A stretch of DNA of 10,485 bases from Gemmatimonadota bacterium (GTDB taxonomy: Bacteria; Gemmatimonadota; Gemmatimonadetes; Gemmatimonadales; GWC2-71-9): NCBI GenBank assembly GCA_017889745.1, contig JAGGAG010000094.1:1-10485 (forward strand), in the 5' to 3' direction. This document shows positions 1 to 6,313 of the stretch, piece after piece. The stretch's first letter is position 1. Each line of letters opens with the position of its first letter. The notes under the pieces are model-generated. The model saw only the letters and a program-made list of their open reading frames with translations. It made no database searches and was not told the origin of the DNA. The position numbers were made by a program, and so were the translations under genes.

Positions 1-208
1 CGGCACCCTGCAGGCGCTTGAGCAGCACCTCGCGCGTCAGCGGCGCACCGGTGCTGCCTTCGAGGATCACGTCGCTCGACGCAGGTGCCTGCGCCGAGGC
101 CGGCGCGACGGCGCCACCCAGCATGGACGTGGTGAGCGCGAGCAGGATGGCGCGCGATCGCGTGACGCGCGCGCCGAGGCGCGGATGAGATCTGGGGTGC
201 CGGGTCAT
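1..208 (-). CDS. Secreted protein, N-terminal part only (possibly ChaN-like)
   Basis: This gene runs off the left edge, and only its first 69 codons are visible. The ATG is at 208-206, with an AGGA Shine-Dalgarno-like sequence at 221-218, nine bases upstream. The protein begins with an Arg-rich segment (MTRHPRSHPRLGARVTRSR), then a hydrophobic stretch (AILLALTTSMLGGAVA), then an ASA-Q signal peptidase I site near residue 40, so export is likely. The visible mature start, DVILEGSTGAPLTREVLLKRL, resembles the segment just before the 'GE.H' metal/haem site of ChaN-like (COG3016, Tiki superfamily) proteins, which often begin with a 'tG..l....l...l' pattern. The diagnostic residues lie outside the window, so the family call is a guess. 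The signal peptide and reading frame are much firmer. The gene diverges from selO. Confidence 0.6.
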   Translation of the reverse strand, partial: MTRHPRSHPRLGARVTRSRAILLALTTSMLGGAVAPASAQAPASSDVILEGSTGAPLTREVLLKRLQGA

Positions 209-243
209 GTCCGCTCGTCCTGGAAGGTGAATGGTCGCGACGT

Positions 244-249
244 ATCCTA
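244..249 (-). promoter_or_regulatory. Possible -10 element of the left-edge secreted-protein gene
   Basis: The minus strand reads TAGGAT at 249-244, a four-of-six match to TATAAT. This would give a leader of about 30 bases that includes the AGGA ribosome site at 221-218. No convincing -35 hexamer is seen at the usual spacing, so this is weak. It sits in the 106-base divergent gap shared with selO. Confidence 0.25.
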
Positions 250-279
250 ATCGATCGACCCGTGCACTCGCGCGCGACA

Positions 280-309
280 CCCTGCCAGCGCGCCCCCGCA
301 GGGTATCTT
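280..309 (+). promoter_or_regulatory. Possible selO promoter with overlapping inverted repeat
   Basis: TATCTT at 304-309 resembles a -10 box and ends only five bases before the selO ATG, so transcription from it would start at or next to the start codon. CTGCCA at 282-287 is a poor -35 match at a 16-base spacing. An inverted repeat, CCCTGC (280-285) and GCAGGG (298-303), brackets the spacer and abuts the -10 box, which is where a repressor operator would sit. All of this is pattern reading with modest support. Confidence 0.27.
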
Positions 310-314
310 GAAGG

Positions 315-1802
315 ATGACCGCCACCGCAACCGCGCTGCGGCCGATCACCGGCCTGGCCTTCGACAACAGCTACGCCCGCCTGGGCGAGCCGTTCGGGGT
401 TCGCGTGGTGCCCACGCCGCTCCCCGATCCGGTGCTCGTCCATTTCAACGCCGATGCCGCGCAGCTCATCGACCTCGATCCGTCCGAAGCCGCGCGACCG
501 GAGTTCCTCCGCTGCGCCTCCGGCGCGGCGGCGATTCCCGGCAGTGATCCCGTCGCGATGCTCTACGCCGGCCATCAGTTCGGCGTGTTCGTGCCCCAGC
601 TGGGCGACGGGCGCGCGATCCTCCTGGGCGAGGTGGTCAACCGTCGCGGCGAACGCTGGGATCTCCACCTCAAGGGCAGCGGCCCGACGCCGTTTTCCCG
701 CGGGTTCGACGGCCGCTCCGTGCTCCGCTCCGCCATCCGCGAGTACCTCTGCGGCGAGGCCCTGCACGCGCTTGGCATTCCCACCACCCGCGCCCTCTGC
801 ATCGTGGGCAGCCCGGAGCCGGTGCGGCGCGAAACCGTGGAAACCGCCGCCGCCATCATCCGCATGGCGCCGACGCACGTGCGCATCGGCAGCTTCGAGG
901 TGTTCGCCTCCCGCGGCCAGAAGGACTACCTGCGCCGGCTCGCCGATTACACGATCGAACTGCACTTCCCGGCGCTCAGCGGCCTCGACGATCGCCATGC
1001 CCGCCTGCTGGAGACCGTCGCGCGCCGCACCGCGTCGCTCATGGCCCAGTGGCAGGCGGTCGGCTTCACCCACGGGGTGATGAACACCGACAACTTCTCC
1101 ATCACGGGGCTGACGCTCGACTACGGTCCTTATGCCTTCATGGAGGCATTTGACAGCGGCTTCATCCCCAACCATTCCGACCCCGACGGGCGCTATGCGT
1201 ACGACCAGCAACCCGCCATCGGTCAGTGGAACGTGAGCGCGCTGGCACAGGCGCTCCTGCCGCTCATGCCGCGCGAGCAGGCAGTGGCCGCCTTCGACGC
1301 CTACGTGCCCGCCTGGGAAGAGGCCTATGCCCGGGTCATGCGCGCCAAGCTCGGACTGGAGACGGCGCAGCCCGGCGATGATGCGCTGCTCGACGAGCTG
1401 CTCACGCTCATGCAGGCCGCGCGCGCCGACTGGAGCATTACCTGGCGCGCGCTCGGCGGCATGACGCTCGCCGGTGACACCGACAGCCGCGCTTTCGCGT
1501 CCCAGTTCGCCGATCGCGCCGGCTGCGATGCCTGGATGTCGCGCTACCGGGCGCGCCTTCGCGCCGAGAGCAGCGACGACGCCCGGCGCCGCGCCCGCAT
1601 GGACGCCGTCAACCCGAAGTACGTCCTCCGCACCTGGATGGCCCACGAGGCCATCACCGCGGCGCAGGCCGGCGACCGCACCGCCATCGACCGCCTGCTG
1701 CGGACGCTGCGAAGCCCGTTCGAGGAGCAGCCCGGCAACGAGTCCTGGGCCACCGGTGCGCCGGCCGGGACGGGGACGATCGAGCTCAGCTGTTCGTCGT
1801 GA
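315..1802 (+). CDS. selO: Protein adenylyltransferase SelO (YdiU family)
   Basis: SelO is a pseudokinase-fold enzyme that transfers AMP from ATP to Ser, Thr or Tyr hydroxyls of target proteins and is linked to redox stress responses. The 495 residues are near full length for the family (E. coli YdiU 478). Visible motifs in order are GHQFG (86-90), GDGRA (97-101), the active-site lysine in HLKGSG (K120), HGVMNTDN (253-260, including D259 and N260), and DYGPY (D269, the DFG-equivalent). The C-terminus ends SCSS, with C493 in the position of the selenocysteine of vertebrate SELENOO. Pro285 sits where E. coli has the regulatory Cys272. The ATG at 315 follows an in-frame TGA at 309-311, and the GAAGG directly abuts the ATG, too close for a normal ribosome site. 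The stop overlaps the next gene's GTG, so the two are probably cotranscribed. Confidence 0.96.
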   Translation: MTATATALRPITGLAFDNSYARLGEPFGVRVVPTPLPDPVLVHFNADAAQLIDLDPSEAARPEFLRCASGAAAIPGSDPVAMLYAGHQFGVFVPQLGDGRAILLGEVVNRRGERWDLHLKGSGPTPFSRGFDGRSVLRSAIREYLCGEALHALGIPTTRALCIVGSPEPVRRETVETAAAIIRMAPTHVRIGSFEVFASRGQKDYLRRLADYTIELHFPALSGLDDRHARLLETVARRTASLMAQWQAVGFTHGVMNTDNFSITGLTLDYGPYAFMEAFDSGFIPNHSDPDGRYAYDQQPAIGQWNVSALAQALLPLMPREQAVAAFDAYVPAWEEAYARVMRAKLGLETAQPGDDALLDELLTLMQAARADWSITWRALGGMTLAGDTDSRAFASQFADRAGCDAWMSRYRARLRAESSDDARRRARMDAVNPKYVLRTWMAHEAITAAQAGDRTAIDRLLRTLRSPFEEQPGNESWATGAPAGTGTIELSCSS

Positions 1803-2407
1803 CCGCCCGATCGGCCCGCTGGAATGCCCTCTGGCAGCGCCTCGGCGCCACGCCGTCCGATGACGCGCTGACCGCGCTCGAGCGCCAGTACTCGGCGCCT
1901 GGCCGTCACTACCACACCCTCGGACACCTCGACGCCGTGCTCGCCAGCTTCGACGAGCTGCGCCACCTCGCCCCCAATCCCGATCTGGCCGAACTCGCAC
2001 TTTGGTTGCACGACGTCGTCTGGGAACCCATGGCCGCCGACAACGAAGAGCAGAGCATTGCCTGGGCACGGGACCACCTGCCCGCCCTTCGCGCCCTCGG
2101 TGCCCTGAACTCCCTGATCCTCGAAACCCGTCATCGGGCCGCGCCGTCCGTGGACCCCGATGCCGCCGTGGTACGCGATGCCGACCTCTCCATCCTGGCC
2201 GCCGACGAGGGCGGCTATGACGCCTATGAGCAGGCCATTCGCGCCGAGTACGCCATGCTTCCCACCGCGCAGTTCCGCGCCGGCCGCGCTCGCATCCTGG
2301 CCGACTTCGCCTCGCGCCGGCCGCTCTTCTTCACCCCGGTGATGCAATCCCGGGAGCCCCGGGCCCGGGCCAACCTGGCGCGCGCGATGGCCCGCCTGGA
2401 GGACTGA
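1799..2407 (+). CDS. HD-superfamily metal-dependent hydrolase, COG4339 type
   Basis: This 202-residue soluble protein resembles the predicted metal-dependent HD phosphohydrolases of COG4339, sometimes mislabelled in databases as an NMDA receptor subunit-like protein. The family pattern is clear: R-HYHTLGHL (H37, H39, H43), then the HD signature in LWLHDVVW (H71, D72), then the DNEEQS motif (81-86) that follows it in this family, and DADLSIL (D127, D129), which likely completes the metal site. No signal peptide or membrane segment is seen. Translation probably begins at the GTG at 1799, which overlaps the selO TGA in a GTGA arrangement. No good ribosome site precedes it, so coupling to selO translation is likely. 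The natural substrate of the family is not known, and a nucleotide or phosphate ester is only a general expectation for HD enzymes. Confidence 0.88.
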   Translation: MTARSARWNALWQRLGATPSDDALTALERQYSAPGRHYHTLGHLDAVLASFDELRHLAPNPDLAELALWLHDVVWEPMAADNEEQSIAWARDHLPALRALGALNSLILETRHRAAPSVDPDAAVVRDADLSILAADEGGYDAYEQAIRAEYAMLPTAQFRAGRARILADFASRRPLFFTPVMQSREPRARANLARAMARLED

Positions 2408-2517
2408 TATCCTGCTGGCTCATGGCCTTGCGCCACGGATGTGTCTACTTTTCTCTCACTCCATGAGAGGGCCGCTCCAGTCCTTGCCGCCCATTCCGTC
2501 ATCCCGGTGAACTAGTC

Positions 2518-4053
2518 GTGTACTACGTCCGGCTGCCTTCGGGTGACGAGAAGACGTACCGAACCGTCGAGGAGATGGTTTGGGACGTCGAGCTTGGCGT
2601 CATCTCCCGCGAGGCGCTGATCTTCCATCCAGCCACCAAGCAGTGGGTACAGGTAACACGGCACCCGCAGCTCGGAACGCGGTTCGTCGCCGAGGAAGGT
2701 GCGACCGAGGAGATCGGGCTCAACTTCGACCTCCTGAGCGACGACGAGATCAAGGCCACGGCACCCAAGGCGCCCGAAATAGCCAGGGCACCGGTCGCGC
2801 CCATTGCCGATCTCGTGATCAACACCGATGTCTCCGTCGACGCCGCCGAGCAGGCCGCCGCACCTGTCAAGCCCGCCGAGGGGCTCGCGATTTCCGGCGA
2901 CTTCCTGACGCTGAAGGAGCCGATCCCGTCGCTCCTCACACCCGAGCCACCTGCCGTGCCCGCGGCACCTGCCGTACCCGCGGCGCCAACGCCGCCGGCG
3001 CCGCCCAGGCACCGCACGCCGCTGCCGTCGCCGACCGCGTATCTCCCCGAGCCGCCGCCCCTCGACGGCGAACTGGCGCCGCTCCCCGAAGAGGGCTCCG
3101 ACTCGAGCGAGTACACGCCGCTCGAGTGGAAGCCCGAGCCGCGCTTCAAGGGCCTGGCGCTCATTGGCGGTGCGGTGGCGCTGATCCTCGTCGTGTTTGC
3201 CGGGGCGTGGTTCGGCTGGCACTGGTGGTCCAATCGCCAGGCCGCGGTGCAGCAGGAAGCCGAACCCGGCACCGGTGCGCCGGGTGACACTGCCGTCGCG
3301 GTACAGGCCGTCGATTCCATCTCCGACCACGACCTGGCCCAGGCGATCGCGCTCCTCGCTGTCGCCGAGACGGCGGGTACCGGGGCGCGCCCCACGCCGA
3401 GGCCGGGCCGCCTCATTCCCGGGGCACAGCCACAACCGGTCGAGGGGCTCCGCCCCATGGGGCCGATCGAGCTGCGCCGCAGCTACGCCGCCGCGTACGC
3501 CAACGCGCGCTCCGCCATGGATTCCGACCTCGCGCTGGCCGGCGTGACACGCCTGTTCTCCTCCGCGCGCCTCACCAGCCGCGACAGCCTGCGCGCCGGG
3601 CGCCGCCTCGTCACCGCCGCGCGCAACATCGTCCGCGTCTATCACTCCGATGAGGTGCAGATCGAGCGGGCCTATCGCGACACCGTGACGTTCCAGGTAA
3701 CCCGCATGGGATGGAGCCGCGGCCAGCAGGCCGACTGGAAGGCCCGCGCCACGCTCAAGGAGAGCTATGAGGGCTCGGAGCTCACCGACTCGCTCCTCAC
3801 CTACACCGACGATCTCTACACCCTGCTTCTCGGGCACTGGGGCGAGTACGAGCTGGACGGCAACAGCATCACGTTCGACGACCCCTCCGTCGCCGATGAC
3901 TACCAGCTCCTCGCGAACTGGCTGCAGGTGCACATCACCCAGCTCGACGCGGAGTCCGACAACACATCGTCCTCGCCCACGTCGCGCCGCATCGCGCGCG
4001 CGCTCGGCGGCACCCGACCTCCTACCTTCCGGCGCAGCCGCGTCCCTGACTGA
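2518..4053 (+). CDS. Single-pass membrane protein with GYF_2-like N-terminus, function unknown
   Basis: I do not recognise the whole 511-residue protein. Residues 1-60 follow the pattern of GYF_2/DUF4339-type domains: a YYVR start, a helix around TVEEMVWDVELG, 'ISREALIF', then W43 and a following 'HPQLG'. Next comes a Pro/Ala-rich linker (about 80-195) containing a duplicated PAVPAA unit. One strong transmembrane segment spans about residues 212-237 (GLALIGGAVALILVVFAG and on to WHWW). The remaining 270 residues would lie outside the inner membrane if the N-terminus is cytoplasmic. That part is mixed charged and polar, with no motif I can name. The start is GTG at 2518, preceded by GGTGA at 2506-2510 at good spacing. 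rho follows 20 bases after the stop, so cotranscription is likely. A role in envelope sensing or scaffolding is possible but unsupported. Confidence 0.8.
   Translation: MYYVRLPSGDEKTYRTVEEMVWDVELGVISREALIFHPATKQWVQVTRHPQLGTRFVAEEGATEEIGLNFDLLSDDEIKATAPKAPEIARAPVAPIADLVINTDVSVDAAEQAAAPVKPAEGLAISGDFLTLKEPIPSLLTPEPPAVPAAPAVPAAPTPPAPPRHRTPLPSPTAYLPEPPPLDGELAPLPEEGSDSSEYTPLEWKPEPRFKGLALIGGAVALILVVFAGAWFGWHWWSNRQAAVQQEAEPGTGAPGDTAVAVQAVDSISDHDLAQAIALLAVAETAGTGARPTPRPGRLIPGAQPQPVEGLRPMGPIELRRSYAAAYANARSAMDSDLALAGVTRLFSSARLTSRDSLRAGRRLVTAARNIVRVYHSDEVQIERAYRDTVTFQVTRMGWSRGQQADWKARATLKESYEGSELTDSLLTYTDDLYTLLLGHWGEYELDGNSITFDDPSVADDYQLLANWLQVHITQLDAESDNTSSSPTSRRIARALGGTRPPTFRRSRVPD
2950..2985 (+). repeat. 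Two tandem 18-bp units in the Pro/Ala linker
   Basis: CCTGCCGTGCCCGCGGCA at 2950-2967 is followed directly by a copy at 2968-2985 differing at two positions. The units are in frame and each encodes PAVPAA, so the linker has grown by a codon-phase duplication. Copy number could vary between strains. Confidence 0.85.
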
Positions 4054-4073
4054 AGAACTGAGCATCTGAGCAT

Positions 4074-5222
4074 ATGACGGCAACGACAGAAAGCCTCGGC
4101 GTCCTCGAACTCGACGGGCGCCAGGGTTCCCTGCGCCGGGGAAGCATGGCCTGGGATCCGCAACGCGACGATGTCCGGGTGGACGAGCGTACCGTTCGCG
4201 AGTTCGGCTTGCGCTCCGGCGACGAGCTCTGGGGAGAGGTCCTCTCCGCCAATCGTGGCAAGCCGCCGCTGCTCCGCAAGCTCACCTCCGTCAACGGCCG
4301 CCCGCCGGAGGAAGCCCGGCGGCGCCCCGACTTCACCCGGCTCCCGGCGGTGCATCCGAGCCGCATGCTCCGTCTCGAGGGCGCCGAGGCCCCCGGCCGG
4401 AAGGGGGACATGACAGGCCGCCTCATCGATCTCATCGCCCCGCTCGGCTTCGGCCAGCGCGCGCTGGTGGTGGCACCGGCCAAGGCCGGCAAGACCACCG
4501 TGCTGCAGACCATCGCTGCCGGCATCGCGCATAACTATCCCGAAGCCCAACTCTTCATCCTGCTGGTGGATGAGCGGCCCGAGGAAGTGAGTGAAATGGA
4601 GATGGCGGGGGTAGGCGAGGTAGTGTCGTCGAGCTTCGATCATCCCGCCGAGCGGCACGTGGCCCTGGCCGAGCTGACCGTCGAGCGGGCCCGGCGGCGG
4701 GTCGAGGAGGGACGCGACGCGGTGATCATACTCGACTCGATCACCCGTCTCGCCCGCGCCTTCAATACCACCGAGCGCGGCACCGGCCGCACCCTGTCGG
4801 GCGGCCTCGACGCCCAGTCGCTCGAGACCCCCAAGCGCCTCCTGGGCAGCGCGCGCCAGGTCGATCCCAAGGCGGGCTCCGGGTCGCTCACGATCATTGC
4901 CACGGCGCTGATCGACACCGGCAGCAAGATGGATCAGGTGATCTTCGAGGAGTTCAAGGGCACCGGCAACAGCGAGCTGGTGCTGAGCCGCGAGATGGCC
5001 GAGCGGCGCATCTATCCCGCCATCGACCTGCGGGCGAGCGGCACCCGCCGCGAGGAGCTGCTCATGTCGCCCGATGCCCTGGAAGCAGTGCGGCAGGTGA
5101 GAGCGGGGTTTGCCTCGCTCGCACCTGCCGATGTCATGCAGCGCCTCGTCAACGAACTGAAGCGCTATCCCACTAACGCGGAGTTCATCGCGTCGTTTGC
5201 GAAGGCTGGAGCGCGGAGCTAG
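4074..5222 (+). CDS. rho: Transcription termination factor Rho, short and divergent form
   Basis: Rho is a ring-shaped RNA-dependent ATPase that ends transcription. This 382-residue protein aligns with E. coli Rho (419) from the cold-shock-like RNA-binding domain onward; the N-terminal helical Rho_N segment is essentially absent. The ATPase core looks intact: Walker A APAKAGKT (134-141), LLVDERPEEV with the catalytic-type E167, Walker B region VIILDSITRLAR with D221, TALIDTGSKMD, EEFKGTGN, and the SGTRREEL arginine finger (R325). Against my recollection of the E. coli sequence, the primary RNA-site residues F62, F64, Y80, E108 and Y110 correspond to Q17, S19, R35, K63 and P65 here. The first Pro of PKAGKT is Ala, and the usual 'RNIEEGGSLT' is 'RQVDPKAGSGSLT', two residues longer. 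The ATG at 4074 lies 20 bases after the preceding stop and has only a weak ribosome site. It could be the sole Rho or a paralogue. Confidence 0.93.
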   Translation: MTATTESLGVLELDGRQGSLRRGSMAWDPQRDDVRVDERTVREFGLRSGDELWGEVLSANRGKPPLLRKLTSVNGRPPEEARRRPDFTRLPAVHPSRMLRLEGAEAPGRKGDMTGRLIDLIAPLGFGQRALVVAPAKAGKTTVLQTIAAGIAHNYPEAQLFILLVDERPEEVSEMEMAGVGEVVSSSFDHPAERHVALAELTVERARRRVEEGRDAVIILDSITRLARAFNTTERGTGRTLSGGLDAQSLETPKRLLGSARQVDPKAGSGSLTIIATALIDTGSKMDQVIFEEFKGTGNSELVLSREMAERRIYPAIDLRASGTRREELLMSPDALEAVRQVRAGFASLAPADVMQRLVNELKRYPTNAEFIASFAKAGARS

Positions 5223-5237
5223 GCCCTCCGATCCCTC

Positions 5238-6296
5238 GTGAGGGCCTCGATGTTGTTCGTATCGCTGGCGGCCACGGCGTTCCTGGTTCGCCCGCTCGCC
5301 GCGCAACAGCTCGTCGTGCGGGTGGTCGCCGGGGATGGCGCCCCGGTCGCGAATGCAGCCGTCGAGCTCTGGGCCGGCACCCGGCGCGTGCTCACCCTCA
5401 GCACGCGGGACGACGGGCTCGCCATCGCCCAGCGCCGAAAGTTCCCGTCATTCACCTCGGTCGCCGCGCGGGCAATCGGCTATCAGCCTGCCTCGGTCCC
5501 GGTGGGCCGGAAGGACACGCTCGAGGTACGCCTCACGCGAGTCGTCCCGCGAATCCCGGACATCGTCGTCGAGGCGCTGCCCCGGTACGAATGTCACCCG
5601 GACGAGGGCGCAGCGCGCGGCATCTGGCAGGCTGCGACCATGCGATACACCCTCCTCCCTGTTGAACGCCGATACTGGGCGGTCGGGCGCGGCACGCAGG
5701 AAACGGCGATCCTCTCGAAGGTTTCGTCACCCGACAGTTGGGGCACGACGCGCTGGGGAGTGAGTGGCCAGGTGCGGGCGCAAACCACCCAGTTCATCCG
5801 CGACTCGGGCTACGCCATCCGCAGGAAGCCGGGACGGTCGGTGGGCCTCATCGCCACGAGCGGCGACGGCCCCTGGTGGTACCCGAAGCTCCACACCTGG
5901 AACGCCGACCACTTCGCCCGGCCTGAGTTCGGCCAGCTCAATGCGCTTTACACCGTCTCGTCGGGCCCGACCGGATGGACCATCGGGTTCTGCACGAAGC
6001 GCACCGGGCGCCCGGGCATTGCGGGCATGCTGCGCATCGACAGCACCTATGCCTTCACTAGGGCGGAATGGCAGTTCCAGACACCCAGGCCGAAGGAGGA
6101 TGCGGGAGGGGAGATCGTCTTCCTGACGGGGACCACGTCAGCACTGCTGCCACTGGTGAGCTACTTCTGGAAGCTGGCGGATGGGTCGGAGGGCGAGGAC
6201 CCGCTCTATTACCGCGAATCGTTCATGGCGGACGAATGGACCATCAACCTCGACGATCCCCAGCGCACCAGTCCCGCGGCGGGACGGGCGCGCTGA
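5238..6296 (+). CDS. Secreted carboxypeptidase-regulatory-like domain protein
   Basis: This 352-residue exported protein has a hydrophobic leader (MLFVSLAATAFLVRPLAAQ) and an LAA-Q cleavage site at about residue 22. Residues 24-100 look like a carboxypeptidase-regulatory-like (transthyretin-type) beta-sandwich: LVVRVVAGDGAPVANAAVELW, then TRDDGLAI, ARAIGYQPASV and a final strand DTLEVRLTRV. The remaining 250 residues are rich in aromatic residues and predicted strands, and I cannot name them. Proteins of this build are abundant as surface or periplasmic proteins in Gemmatimonadota and Bacteroidota. GTG 5238 gives a positively charged n-region (MRAS). ATG 5250 is an alternative, with GAGG at 5240-5243 well spaced before it, so the start is uncertain by four codons. 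It begins 15 bases after rho, so it is probably on the same transcript. Function unknown. Confidence 0.8.
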   Translation: MRASMLFVSLAATAFLVRPLAAQQLVVRVVAGDGAPVANAAVELWAGTRRVLTLSTRDDGLAIAQRRKFPSFTSVAARAIGYQPASVPVGRKDTLEVRLTRVVPRIPDIVVEALPRYECHPDEGAARGIWQAATMRYTLLPVERRYWAVGRGTQETAILSKVSSPDSWGTTRWGVSGQVRAQTTQFIRDSGYAIRRKPGRSVGLIATSGDGPWWYPKLHTWNADHFARPEFGQLNALYTVSSGPTGWTIGFCTKRTGRPGIAGMLRIDSTYAFTRAEWQFQTPRPKEDAGGEIVFLTGTTSALLPLVSYFWKLADGSEGEDPLYYRESFMADEWTINLDDPQRTSPAAGRAR

Positions 6297-6313
6297 GGAC
6301 GACCCGCCTCAGC
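6292..6313. terminator. Hairpin across both convergent stop codons
   Basis: GCTGAGG at 6292-6298 and CCTCAGC at 6307-6313 form a perfect seven-base stem with an eight-base loop. The left arm contains the TGA (6294-6296) of the upstream plus-strand gene, and the right arm contains the TCA that is serC's TGA (6311-6309). The intergenic gap is only 12 bases, so this hairpin is the only candidate bidirectional end signal. No T-run follows on either side, so it may be an RNA 3' end stabiliser rather than an intrinsic terminator. Confidence 0.45.

Noticed and set aside
2428..2456. TTGCGC as a -35 box for the GYF_2-like gene
   Set aside because: No -10-like hexamer lies at 16-18 bases, and the nearest candidate, TACTTT, is only 12 bases away.
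2453..2469. CTCTCA / TGAGAG hairpin in the gap before the membrane protein gene, as a terminator
   Set aside because: The stem is only six bases and no T-run follows in either direction; the T-rich stretch precedes it on the plus strand. It may be chance.
4054..4073. Repeated GAGCAT in the short gap before rho
   Set aside because: Two six-base copies in 20 bases are too short to separate from chance, and no structure forms.
2512..4083. Long open frame on the minus strand opposite the GYF_2-like membrane protein gene
   Set aside because: The translation is Gly/Arg-rich with no domain pattern. It is a GC-rich antisense shadow of a gene that has a ribosome site, a membrane helix and a coherent architecture.
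3900..5306. 468-codon open frame on the minus strand opposite rho
   Set aside because: Rho is unmistakable on the plus strand. The antisense product is rich in His, Gly and Arg and shows no motif.
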